A program made the position numbers and the translations under genes. From Ixodes scapularis (lineage: Eukaryota > Arthropoda > Arachnida > Ixodida > Ixodidae): a stretch of 64,000 bases of DNA. The stretch is taken from NCBI RefSeq assembly GCF_016920785.2, contig NW_024609837.1, positions 51,133,671 through 51,197,670 of the forward strand, written 5' to 3'. This document shows positions 22,024 to 31,691 of this stretch, in pieces. The notes beneath the pieces are model-generated. The model made no database searches, was not told the origin of the DNA, and saw only the letters and a program-made list of their open reading frames with translations. Every line of letters begins with the position of its first letter. The stretch's first letter is position 1.

Positions 22024-25000
22024 CGTCCTGGCCATTCAAGAACCGATGACGCGACCGGGCGATTTCAGGTTTTCCCCTTACGTCATTCACCACAGTACGC
22101 CAGCGCGAAAGGGAGGTCGTTCTCGAGCAGCGCTCCTTGTGACCGCAGGACTAGCACACAACCCGGTTGATCTTTCATCGTTCACCACAGAGAAAGCAGA
22201 ATTTGCAGCTGCCACGATTGAAGTCCGAGGCGAGCTCTTCACTATAATTTCTGCATATGTCGCTCCTGGGCGTACTAACAGCTGGGACGCGGGAGATTTA
22301 AATAAGATAGCGCTTAAATGCCCTGGCCATTTGATGCTCTGCGGTGATTTTAACGCACATAACTCTGCCTGGGGTGACAGGCGAACTACTGCAAGAGGCA
22401 GATCGCTCGAGTGTGTCACGTCTTCGCTTCACCTAGAAGCATTAAACGACGGCACAGAAACATATGTTCGCCGAGGTGTAAACGACAGTATTCTTGATCT
22501 ATCCTTTGCCCCACCGGATGTAGCTGCAAACTGGACTCCACAACCCGACTCATGGGGCAGTGACCATATTCCTATCAACATTGTATCTCCCAACGCTAGA
22601 AAACCGAAGTACAGACGATGCAGGGTCACAAACTGGGACATGTACCGACGGCACCTTGACAGAGCCCTAGCAGCAGGTCCTCTGAAGGACCCAATCATAG
22701 CAATCGCCAATGCTCTTAGTCTCTCGACGAGGACGATAAAGGTGCCACTCTGGAGGCCAGCGCCAGACCTGGTATACTTAAACCTCCGCGCCGCGCGCCG
22801 GAGAGCTCAACGAAAGGCACGAAGAACAAAAGATCCAAAAGATTGGAATACTCACCACAAGATTGATGCCAAATTTCGTCGACATACAATTCGTCTTCAG
22901 CGAAAGCAATGGGGACAACTCTGCGCCTCCTTCGGATCGGCTGGTGGCCTTTCTAAAGCATGGAAAATAGCAAAGGCGTTGTCTTCCGCAAAGCAGATTC
23001 AACACCCCATATCCGGACTCGCCGTTGCACTTCAAAAGCCTCTGCAGGAAACGGTGGAACTATTGGCGGATGAATTTTCAAAAGCTATTCCGCTACCCCC
23101 AGGGTACCAAGAGCCAGAAACTCGCCCGTCTGATGCCTGCGCCCCCATGCAGCTAGATAACGACTTCACCAGAGGCGAACTAGAATACGCGCTACGGAAG
23201 TGCACGAAGCGCAGCGCTCCTGGACCTGATGGAGTGACATATCAGGCACTGAGAAACTTAGATAAGAGTCACCATCCCGCCGTCCTGGAGGCACTAAACA
23301 AGGTGTGGCGCACCGCAGAACTCCCGGATGTCTGGAAAGTCTCCCATGTGATTCCGATCCCGAAGCCTGGTAAACCTCACGCGTTGCTGTCATCGTACAG
23401 GCCTATCTCCTTGACAAGTTGCGTCGGTAAACTCCTTGAGCGCCTCGTTCTTCGCCGTCTCACGTGGCAACTTGGCACCAACAAGACACTTCCTGACCAA
23501 CTGTCTGGTTTCAGGGCACATCGCTCTACGGTCGACGCCATAGGAGAAGTAGCAACATCTTTCGAAGAAGCGCGGGCTGCTGGGAAAACGATGTACTGTG
23601 CCTTCTTGGACATCCACAAGGCTTTCGACGCTCTACCTCATGCCACCATCCTCCACCAACTCACTCTCTTCGGCATCGCAGGTAGAGCTTACGCTTACAT
23701 CCGTGCATTTCTTCAAAACAGGGCCCTTATTGTAAACGTCCGGGGAACAACAAGTGCCCCAAGATATGTGACCCAAGGAGTACCGCAGGGCAGCGTGATA
23801 AGTCCTTTTCTTTTCAATTTGGCAATGGCGTCACTACCTGCTGTGCTTCCGCCAATGACATATCCACTTACGCCACGGACAAGCATCGCCATTTATGCGG
23901 ATGATGTCGCAATTTGGTCGGTTGGGTTAAGCAACCAGGCACAGATGACTGGGCAAATTCTTCAGTTTGCTCTGGATAAAACAGCAAAAGAAATTTCTCG
24001 TCTGGGACTGACATTATCTGCTTCAAAGACCGCTCTCCTCTACACCAACAGGAGCCGGCGACAGACCGTCAAAATTACACTCGACGGCGTAGAAATCGCA
24101 AGGAGTAGGTCCCACCTCTACCTGGGCCTTTTAATCGATGACCTCGCGACATGGCGGCCGGCAGTGAAAAGACTCTTAGGACAGTGTCGACAGCTCTTGG
24201 GCGTCCTCCGGAGTTTCCGTGCATACGGCCAGAGAGGTATCCCACCGGATGGTTTGCTGACACTCTACAAAGGTCTTCTCCAATCGAAGCTCCTATACGC
24301 ACTACCATTCGTCAATATCAGGCGACCCCAGCTAGACGCGCTCGAACGTTTTCACCGTGTCGCTTTACGACTCTGTTTGGGACTTCCCCCATACGCGAAA
24401 AACGTGGCAACGCTCACGGAGGCACAAGAAGAGCCAATCATCCTACGAGAGGAAAGAGTGGCAATGCATTCCCTAGTGCGAATGCACACGACCCCGTCGG
24501 CACAGTACTTTCTTGCCAACCTGCTGAAACGACCATCGTCGCATCTTGGTCAACTAGCTGCACAATTTCAGCGTAACATCGGAAGCCCTGGAGTTTTATA
24601 TTCTTCACGTCCCCCACACTCCATACGCCCACCGCTAGACGTGCGTGAAACACTTCCAGACCTGCCTCGGAAAAAAGATATTCACCGCCCTGTCGCCCGC
24701 ACAGCTGTCGCAGTGGCTCTCGAAAATGAATACGTTGAACATCTTGAGGTCTACACAGACGGCTCAGTTGACAAGAAGAGAGGAACTGCAACCGCGGCAT
24801 ACACGATCCCCGCAATATCAACTGAAAGTGCGGTTCTCTTAAACATCGAGACGTCCTCTACAACAGCGGAGACGGTTGCGATTCTTCTGGCACTTACGAC
24901 ACTGCAGGAACGTCCTGAAATCGGTAAGGCTGTGATACTAACCGATTCTCGAAGTGCGCTAGTTCACATCGCCAACCCCGAGCACGCTCCCTTGATCGCC

Positions 25001-25594
25001 CAGGAGGCTGCACACATAGCAACAAAGCTAGAGGACAACGGATGGAGACTGGTATTTCAGTGGGTGCCATCCCACAGCGGAATTCTTGGAAATGAACGTG
25101 CAGATACCCTGGCAACAAGGGCACACAGCATATCGACTACCACGCACAACCTGCGACGATTCCACGAGGCGCGCCTTCTCATCGCACGCGATCTCAGGAA
25201 AAGACACCCCGATCCCGGAACAGCCAATGGAGAAGGTCCTGTACCAGTCCCAACCTCTAAACTGACGCGGAAAGACGCAACGCTTTTGCATCGTCTCCGA
25301 ACTAATAGCGCGTTCACGAGGAAGACATTGCATCGCTTTGGAAGGACGTCTCAGAGAAGCAGTGCTGACTGCACTGCGTGCGGGGACGTTGAAGACATCG
25401 ATCACATACTATGGCACTGCCCGGAATACGAGAAAGCACGGAAAACATTACTAGCTTCGGTAAGGGCGACAGGGGCACAGGCGTCCACGACAAAGGAACT
25501 GCTATTTCCTACTGGCGGCAAGCAACGGGCGCGGGTCATATTCCGTGCAGTGCTCGAGTTTGCGCATGTGACTGAGATTTCAAACCGCCTCTAA
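21836..25594 (+). CDS. LINE ORF2: endonuclease, reverse transcriptase, RNase H
   Basis: 1252 codons without a break. Endonuclease, residues about 37-265: SILQWNARG (N42), LAIQEP, CGDFNAHNSAWGD and WGSDHIPI. Reverse transcriptase, about 420-745: RSAPGPDGVTYQAL, SYRPISLTS, FLDIHKAFD (D592), QGVPQGSVISPFLF and YADD (D689, D690), then the HLYLGLLID block. RNase H, about 968-1095: YTDGS (D975), AETVAILLAL (E1012), LTDSRSAL (D1037) and GNERADTLA (D1090). C-terminal zinc motif C1179-C1182-H1190-C1195. All expected catalytic residues are present, so the copy could be active. It would nick target DNA and copy the element RNA there. The first ATG lies inside ORF1; the family-specific sequence begins only around residue 35, so translation may start elsewhere or by reinitiation. 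Confidence 0.95.
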   Translation: MLVPSSSHAQDSIRATPAVSVRAARHGRRNTHLTCPSILQWNARGLRRRLPDLRQHLIHSPADVLAIQEPMTRPGDFRFSPYVIHHSTPARKGGRSRAALLVTAGLAHNPVDLSSFTTEKAEFAAATIEVRGELFTIISAYVAPGRTNSWDAGDLNKIALKCPGHLMLCGDFNAHNSAWGDRRTTARGRSLECVTSSLHLEALNDGTETYVRRGVNDSILDLSFAPPDVAANWTPQPDSWGSDHIPINIVSPNARKPKYRRCRVTNWDMYRRHLDRALAAGPLKDPIIAIANALSLSTRTIKVPLWRPAPDLVYLNLRAARRRAQRKARRTKDPKDWNTHHKIDAKFRRHTIRLQRKQWGQLCASFGSAGGLSKAWKIAKALSSAKQIQHPISGLAVALQKPLQETVELLADEFSKAIPLPPGYQEPETRPSDACAPMQLDNDFTRGELEYALRKCTKRSAPGPDGVTYQALRNLDKSHHPAVLEALNKVWRTAELPDVWKVSHVIPIPKPGKPHALLSSYRPISLTSCVGKLLERLVLRRLTWQLGTNKTLPDQLSGFRAHRSTVDAIGEVATSFEEARAAGKTMYCAFLDIHKAFDALPHATILHQLTLFGIAGRAYAYIRAFLQNRALIVNVRGTTSAPRYVTQGVPQGSVISPFLFNLAMASLPAVLPPMTYPLTPRTSIAIYADDVAIWSVGLSNQAQMTGQILQFALDKTAKEISRLGLTLSASKTALLYTNRSRRQTVKITLDGVEIARSRSHLYLGLLIDDLATWRPAVKRLLGQCRQLLGVLRSFRAYGQRGIPPDGLLTLYKGLLQSKLLYALPFVNIRRPQLDALERFHRVALRLCLGLPPYAKNVATLTEAQEEPIILREERVAMHSLVRMHTTPSAQYFLANLLKRPSSHLGQLAAQFQRNIGSPGVLYSSRPPHSIRPPLDVRETLPDLPRKKDIHRPVARTAVAVALENEYVEHLEVYTDGSVDKKRGTATAAYTIPAISTESAVLLNIETSSTTAETVAILLALTTLQERPEIGKAVILTDSRSALVHIANPEHAPLIAQEAAHIATKLEDNGWRLVFQWVPSHSGILGNERADTLATRAHSISTTTHNLRRFHEARLLIARDLRKRHPDPGTANGEGPVPVPTSKLTRKDATLLHRLRTNSAFTRKTLHRFGRTSQRSSADCTACGDVEDIDHILWHCPEYEKARKTLLASVRATGAQASTTKELLFPTGGKQRARVIFRAVLEFAHVTEISNRL

Positions 25595-25722
25595 CTGCCG
25601 CGCGCAATTCGGAAACCGGTAAAGATCTCGTCACACGTTTGCGACATGACAATGATGCAAAACTCCAGTGAACGTAACTGTGTTGTGGCAGAACTGCGGA
25701 ACTGCGGCTGTGAAACAAGTCT

Positions 25723-25743
25723 CGCCGCCGCTTCGCGGCGGCG
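25723..25743 (+). other. 3' UTR hairpin 1 of the LINE
   Basis: Perfect 9-bp stem CGCCGCCGC / GCGGCGGCG with a TTC loop, 129 bases after the ORF2 stop. A near-duplicate lies 20 bases downstream. Confidence 0.85.
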
Positions 25744-25762
25744 CGACATGTTACACAGGTTC

Positions 25763-25791
25763 AGCTCGTCGCCGCTTCGCGGCGACGAGCT
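25763..25791 (+). other. 3' UTR hairpin 2 of the LINE
   Basis: Perfect 13-bp stem AGCTCGTCGCCGC / GCGGCGACGAGCT with the same TTC loop. The shared apex CGCCGCTTCGCGGCG suggests the two hairpins are related and could be a recognition signal for the element's own RT, as is known for 3' UTR structures of some LINEs. That role is inference. Confidence 0.85.
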
Positions 25792-25880
25792 GTACTTGTG
25801 CAATTGACCGAATGTTGAGAGCGATTGAGCGACTGTTGGCACTTGAGCGTTTTATCGAACCTTTACTTTGAACAATGTTT

Positions 25881-26422
25881 TAGCCGTGTGTTGATGATTT
25901 GATTGGCGCTTTCCCCTAGTAACTGCTAAAATATTTTATTCAACCCATCTCAATCCACATCTTTCCCTCCCTCTCCCCTTTGGCTGTGCGAGTCTTTTCC
26001 CTGCCTGGAGAATAACATTTCGCATAGCCATTAAACCCCCTTTCCCGTTTTATACACCCCCCCCCCCCCCCCCCCCCCCCGCAACCTTTTCGGTGGTATT
26101 TCTTGCACGAAAGCGTTAATCCGCCGTAATAGAAACGCACATTGGCGAAATGCATGAAAGCATGTGCCGTGAAATTAACTGAGTAATGCATTATTGTCAT
26201 CCCACTTCTTAATCAATTATTCGGTCAAAAGTATACCAGTCACGGTCCTAACCATCAGCACTGTAGCACTGAACATCAAAACTTTAGGCATTGGCTAAAC
26301 TGACTTCTCCAAAAAGCCATGTTTTCAAATGTATTTAACCATATTTGTGAGAAGAATCAGCGCAGTATTATTGATCGTGACTCACTTTGAATGGTTGCGA
26401 TTAAAGCAAGTAGGTGGGCGAA
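25881..26422. other. no gene; C homopolymer
   Basis: A run of 24 C at 26057-26080 is the longest G/C homopolymer in the window. No coding frame was recognised. Confidence 0.6.
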
Positions 26423-26567
26423 CAGGTTAAGGATAGACATGGTAACCCTGGAGCGAGAGGACAAAAAAGGACGGACAGACACGAAATTCCGAAAATTAGG
26501 AGTTTCGTTTCTGTCCATCCCTTTTTGTTCCCTCGCTCCATGGTTACCGCGTCAATCTTTGCCAAAC
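26423..26567. mobile_element. foldback element, about 65-bp arms
   Basis: Left arm GACATGGTAACCCTGGAGCG followed by GGACAAAAAAGGACGGACAG pairs with the right arm read backwards (CGGTAACCATGGAGCGAGGG, AACAAAAAGGGATGGACAGA). The centre is near 26497. There is no coding content and no clear target duplication. Confidence 0.75.
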
Positions 26568-27051
26568 TTTGTTCCAAATCTTGAATTGCACCTACTTTAT
26601 TATCACTTAGTAAGTGGCAAGTTGACGCAAATAAAATCCTTTATGCATTTCTTCCTTATCTCTTCTCCGCTACTCTGTCATTGCGCACATCTAAATGTGT
26701 AAACAAAACAAAAATGGATTTGAATGACCTAATTAAAACGCTATAGTTATACACCAACACGTGGCCCTGACGTCATGCCGCTGCGGTGGCGCTGCAATGG
26801 GCACGGCGCATGCGCAAACGATCCACTTCACGCGAATCTGGTTTCTGCGCAGGCGCAGTGCCCACACCTCGTGCGGGAACTGCGCGTTTTCCCACAGCTC
26901 GTGGGGGCTTCTTTGTAAAAAGCGTGTTGGCCTGTATCAATCTCTGTATTATTAACACTATTCTTATCTTTGATACACCAACCTATAAACCCCATTATGA
27001 TGGCCAAATGTCTAATGCCAGATTTGTAGTTTCGCAATACGCCTCGCAAGT
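26568..27051. other. no gene seen
   Basis: Only a small imperfect inverted motif is visible around 26798-26870 (GGGCACGGCGCATGCGC against GCGCAGGCGCAGTGCCC). Open frames here have no recognised domain. Confidence 0.4.
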
Positions 27052-28290
27052 GGGCTCATTTTCGTCTTCTGCGCAGGAGAAAGGAAGTAGTGGTGACGTC
27101 AGAACGCCGAGCCCTGATTGGCTGATCGCGACCCCCTATCTCAGCGTCGTCTGCTCCTTTGCAACGTCGTCTGCTCGCAACATCGTCTGCGTCTGTCTTA
27201 CCTTTCCTGCGACTTTCGGAGCCAACTCGACTTCGCCTTTAAAGGAGGGCAGACGAAATAACTCGAGCGGTACGTTGTTTTTGTCTAACAACTAGCAGAC
27301 GCGCATCAAGGAGGGAAGTCAAAGGACTCACTGGCGAGGTGTCCCGGGGCGCCGAGGTTTGTTTGCTTAGGACCGAGAGGTGAAGCGTGTTAGTGTCCGC
27401 AAGTTCCCTCCCAAATACTTTTTCCCTCCATTCGTGTGCGGCGAGACCCCTCACTCTTTAACGGCGCCGGCGGGTTGGCGCAGTTAACGTCGTCTGCTTT
27501 ACGTCTGCTAGTCAAAGCGATGGGTGCTTTATCTTTCCTACGTCTGTCGGAGATTCACCGCTTTTTCACCGGCGAGAGTCACCGTCGCCTCGGGAAACAA
27601 GGAGATAACAAGAGGAAGAAATTGACCTCTTAATCTAAAATTGAGGTCGGCGATCAAAGTATAACACGGGAAGGGTTCACAAGGGTCGCGCGGGCATATT
27701 CCATTCAGCACGTCAGCCGGTCGTGGGCAGACGGTCGCCGAGTCGCGGAGTGCCTGCTAGGCCTAACTGCCCAGCTCGTTTGGTCGCGTTCGGTCGAATC
27801 GGGGCCGTTGGAGCTTTTCCCCGGTGTTTGTGGATCCAGCGTTCTTGTTCATCGTGCTCTGTTTCAAGTAATTTTTACTTTTTTCTTGCTGCTTGAAGTC
27901 AGGACGCGTCAGAAGCTCACGTAGAAAAATAAACGTCCGTGGGTCGTCGCGACCGCGACGCTGTCGGCCATGCTGAGTTGAGCTGTCGTAGGATTTCGCC
28001 GTAACCTGCGCAAAACTTAGGCAAATTTCGTTTCGCGAACACTAATTTGTTTTTAAGTTATGTCTTACGCACATTTTTGGCGTAAGATCGTTTCGTGAAT
28101 CTGGCCTCTGCTCTTCCGAAAGTCGCAGGAAAGGTAAGACAGACGCAGACGACGTTGCGAGCAGACGACGTTGCAAAGGAGCAGACGACGCTCAGATAGG
28201 GGGGCGCGATCAGCCAATCAGGGCTCGGCGTTCTGACGTCCCCGCTACCCCCTGCGCAAGAAGCAGACGAACTTGCCCTCCGCATACTTC
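27052..28290. mobile_element. composite inverted repeat (family B arms) enclosing family A sequence
   Basis: Arms of about 180 bases at 27052-27232 and 28104-28290 are inverted copies. Shared blocks include GACGTCAGAACGCCGAGCCC, TGATTGGCTGATCGCG, GACGCTGAG-type steps and CCTTTCCTGCGACTTTCG. Each arm contains GCAGACGACGTTGC twice or three times. The interior holds an inverted copy of the core of family A. Related arms form the 57287-57519 foldback. Arm termini read like CTTGCGCAGG...CGTCTGCTTCTTGCG, but no target duplication was found. Confidence 0.7.
27595..27935 (-). repeat. internal fragment of family A element
   Basis: The reverse complement matches 1725-2075 with scattered substitutions and indels (shared TTTTTCTACGTG, GACTTCAAGCAGCAAGAA, TGAATGGAATATGCCCGCGC). 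The indels break every shared frame, so the segment is probably non-coding. The family A termini are absent here. Confidence 0.75.
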
Positions 28291-29659
28291 GACAAAATGT
28301 ATGACCTTTTAACCCATCAAAAAATAAGAGGCGGATTCTCGTACTAACACGTAGTGTGCGTGAGACGTCATCTACTGTTGGTGGTGGTTATTCATTCCCA
28401 TTTACTGTTCGCTTCGAAATGCCACCTTTGCCGCGCACGAGAGCGCTCGCTGAAGGCAAGCCACCTCCACGGGAAACAAACTGGCGTTAAGCCCAAGCGA
28501 CCTACACAGCCAACCGTGTCAAAAGGTGGGCGCGGAAAGCACGAAACACATCAGTCTGTGCATTCGCGTCCGTGCGTACCCGCTTCGCTAGCGTGTGCGT
28601 ATACAAGCGATCGAGCGTGTGTTTGTGTCTCTCGATATGTAACGCTCAGAGGAAAGCTTACGCTCGATTGCTTCGAGACAAGCAAAGCCAATGCGAGATA
28701 GAGCAGGAAAAAAAAGTGATATTGAATGTATTAACAACAAAGGCCACCTTCAAATGTGCCACATAGCCCTACGAGCGCAAATGCCTCTCCGTGCCCGAGT
28801 ATTGCGACACTTCGATTCCCCTCTCCCATTTGGCTTCCCCGCCTCCTCCCCAACCGTCCCCATTCTCACGAAGTCCAGCAAATGCCCGTGCAAAAGATGA
28901 TGCGAGGAAACAACCAACGGACGTTGCAACAGCACTGTGCAACCATCATTCTCTCCCGTCCCCTTCGCAAGAAAATACGACGCAACATAAACACCGGGAC
29001 CAACAAAAATCGCGAAAGTCAACCGAGAGAGAAAGAGAGAAGGGGTGAAAATAAAGTTCTTCCTCCTCGCCCACCGTTCCGTCCGCAATGGCCCTCTCGT
29101 AAATCCGGGACGCAGTCTTTCGAGCGTATCCACACTCCGACGTCGGACGGGACGAGAAACACAAACAAAATGTCCGGGATGCCCGTCCAAAACCCAGTCC
29201 GGAACGAATGTCCACTCTCCATGCTTCGCCTATAAACGGCACTCCGGATAAAACAAGCCTCCCTTTATATGGCGTGTGTCTGTGTTTATTCGTATATTCT
29301 AAACACGCGGCTACGATGAACGCTTTTACCCAGAAACATGAGTTCGGTCGACGTTGGTGATGTGTACAGACGCTGAGCCTTTGCTGCCACCTTTTGCATC
29401 TCCGAGTAGCACGATGTGAGATCAGGAGATGTCACACTGCGGCAGATGAGGAAGAACACCGAGCCTCATGCTGTGCCTGAGCTATGCAATGCATAAGCCA
29501 ACGTTACTACAGCAGGCGGTCCCCTCCCCTTCAAAATAGACCTTTTTTTTATGTAACGCGCGCCGTTTCGGAGTTGTTTGCAAACTACAACTAAAGGGCA
29601 GTGTTACTGACAGAGAATTTGTAATGAATTTTCGTTCCACTCCAATCCATGCTTCAGCC
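28291..29659. other. no gene seen
   Basis: Many opposed open frames between 28570 and 29250, none with a recognised domain; GC-rich composition explains them. The segment at 29040-29240 was examined for coding on both strands without result. Confidence 0.4.
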
Positions 29660-30087
29660 CAGGGATGCGTGAAATATTTGCAAAAAATATGTATCGAAAT
29701 ACAAATACAAAATACGTCGACAAAAATTTATTTATTTACAAATCCAATTACTCTTTAGAGAAAAGTAGTTAAACAGAAAGTACAAATATGTACCCAGCGA
29801 GAGCACTAATCTTCGAATTTTTTTATTGGCTCAAAATACCTCGCAGGTCAATTTCTGGAAATTACACGAAGGGGGGAGGGGCGGAGGGGGGGGGGGGGGG
29901 GGGGGAGGGGGGATTTAGTCGAAGGACAGTTTCTAAGAACACACTTCAAACGACGGAGCTCGCGTTCTCTTAGCCATAAACAATATTAGCACAAGCACTA
30001 TAAAATTTCTCAATTTTAATATAATTTTTGGGAAGAGCGCCACCAGAAACGAAAAATCGTATATTGTACAAAAAGTTAAAACACTAT

Positions 30088-30778
30088 TTAGGTAAGAACA
30101 TCACGAGAAATGACAACTACAGGACGCTCAATATCTAGGATGGCAGCTCGAAGTGCAGCCGGGTCTGAAAGGGAGGTTATGTTGTAAGGGAGATTATTCC
30201 GGCGCATAACTGCGCGAGGCAACGAGGAGTTATTGACAGCAGATGTATTTCTCAAAAATACGCTTATAACTTCGGCTGTTAGACGGTGCGATATTCGGTT
30301 AGGAGGCTCAAAGAGATGGGCGATGATCCTGGGGCCACTATAGCGTGATTTGTGAATAATGCATAGAAGCGCAGCGATGCAACGCCTCTGAGTAGCTGCA
30401 GGGGACACTTGTATGACGGGAGTAGGGTGATGTTGTAAACCGTGCGGCCCAATTTTGGATGCTTTCAATTTGCTTACTAAGCTATTTGTGGTGGGGATAC
30501 CATACGGCAGAAGCAAATTCAAGGGTTGGGCGAACGTATGTTTCATACGCCAACTTGCGTAGGTGAGGGGGTGCAGAGTAAAGATTGCCTCGTAAATATC
30601 CCAGTGCTCGGGATGCAGAACTGGTTATAACATTGGTGTGGTTAGTCCAAGACAGGTCACTAGGTGGAGGAACGCCCAGGTACTTGCAGGTAAAGACAAT
30701 TCGTTCCCATCGCAATTGCATCTTAGGCGTCAATTTAATCCTGGGTAAAAAAATGTAGTGCCGAAACAAAGACGGCAA
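30088..30778 (-). pseudogene. CR1/L2-like LINE 3' coding fragment
   Basis: Minus strand. The frame from 30778 reads KYLGVPPPSDLSWTNHTNVI, ASRALGYLRGNLYSAPPHLR and KLAYETYVRPTLEFASAVWY, the thumb and post-RT blocks of CR1/L2 polyproteins. After a frameshift near 30490 a second frame continues with ATQRRCIAALLCIIHKSRYS and ends in RAVMRRNNLPYNITSLSD, the terminal block seen in full-length relatives. The RT palm and endonuclease are missing. The 5' side stops at the mariner-type foldback at 30783. Confidence 0.8.
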
Positions 30779-30782
30779 TCTA

Positions 30783-31218
30783 CCGGGTGTCTCAAATAGC
30801 GGCCAGGCTCTTTAAATCGAGTGCAAAAATCGGTTTCTTAACCTATCGCGCTACGATTTTGCGCAGCGTTGCCCACAGGTGGTGCATATTTTTTTCTATA
30901 AAGTTTGCAAAGAGCGAACTTACCCGAGGAAAGAGTAAAAAAAAAGGCCTAATTAACACCTATGGAAAAACAAAAGAGTCCCCGGTTTTCAAACAATAGG
31001 GCGCCCTATTGTTTGAAGACCGGGAACTTCGCTGCGTTTCCATAGGAGTTAAGCCTTTTTTTTTCTTACTTTTTCCTCTAGTAAGTTGGCTCTTTGCAAA
31101 TTTCATAGAAAAAGTCAACCACCTGCGGGCAACGCTGCAGAAAATCGTAGCACGATAGGTTAAGAAACCGATTTTTGCACTCGATTTAAAGAGCCCGGCC
31201 GCTATTTGAGACAACGGG
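30783..31218. mobile_element. 436-bp mariner-type foldback (TA duplication)
   Basis: Nearly the whole element is one inverted repeat with arms of about 210 bases. Ends read CCGGGTGTCTCAAATAGCGG on the left and CCCGTTGTCTCAAATAGCGG inward from the right, with TA at 30781-30782 and 31219-31220. The centre at 30990-31015 is a perfect palindrome, CAAACAATAGGGC against its complement. TA flanks and GGTGTCTCA ends are typical of Tc1/mariner derivatives. No coding capacity. Confidence 0.85.
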
Positions 31219-31691
31219 TATCTATATGAATCAAGCGCTTAAAAAGAAAGTTGCTGATGTAAAAATAAAGTGTGTTTCTCATAAAAAATAAAAAAAGCAG
31301 TTACAACTTCAGGGAAGACAACGTATTCAGTATGAGTTTACTTTATTTTTGAATTTTTTAGCCCGGACAGTGCCGACATCGCATTTGATGGCGAAGAACA
31401 GTGTCCAACATTGTATTTGGGCTGTATTTGAAGCACAAGCATTTTTAATGCTCTATTTTCATAATATAAATACAATCGATGTACATTTCGCAATACGTAG
31501 CGAAATACGAAATACAAAATAGCACCTGTCCTGTTTACTTCTTGTCCTTGTTTCTGTTGCGCTATTTTATATGTTTTACTAAGATGAACCAACTAGCCCA
31601 ACAACGTACCTTAAAAAATACAAAATACTTAAAGTATATTTTAAATACGTGATTCAAATACTTGTATTTGAAATAGTGCGGTCCATCGCTG

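Larger units (their letters stand above)
20140..25880 (+). mobile_element. apparently intact I-group non-LTR retrotransposon
   Basis: Two long overlapping open frames on the plus strand encode a zinc-knuckle ORF1 protein and a complete endonuclease-RT-RNase H polyprotein with all catalytic residues present. The 3' UTR carries two stable GC hairpins. The element's exact ends could not be set: there is no obvious poly-A or simple-repeat tail and no target duplication was found by eye. The stated limits are therefore a guess covering a 5' leader with a short (TA)n run at 20274-20288 and a 3' UTR to about 25880. RNase H downstream of RT plus a CCHC C-terminus places it in the I superfamily (I, Nimb, LOA, R1 relatives). 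Confidence 0.9.
29660..31691. mobile_element. hAT-like element with GTATTTGAAATAC subterminal repeats, carrying insertions
   Basis: The left end starts CAGGGATGCGTGAAATATTT. The right end, read inward, starts CAGCGATGGACCGCACTATT. Both lead into clusters of AAATACAAAATAC/GTATTTG words (29700-29790 and 31400-31680). The flanking 8-mers CTTCAGCC and CCTCTGCC match at six positions, consistent with a decayed hAT duplication. A LINE fragment, a mariner-type foldback and a 20-base G run (29886-29905) lie inside. The pairing of the two ends is inference. Confidence 0.6.
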
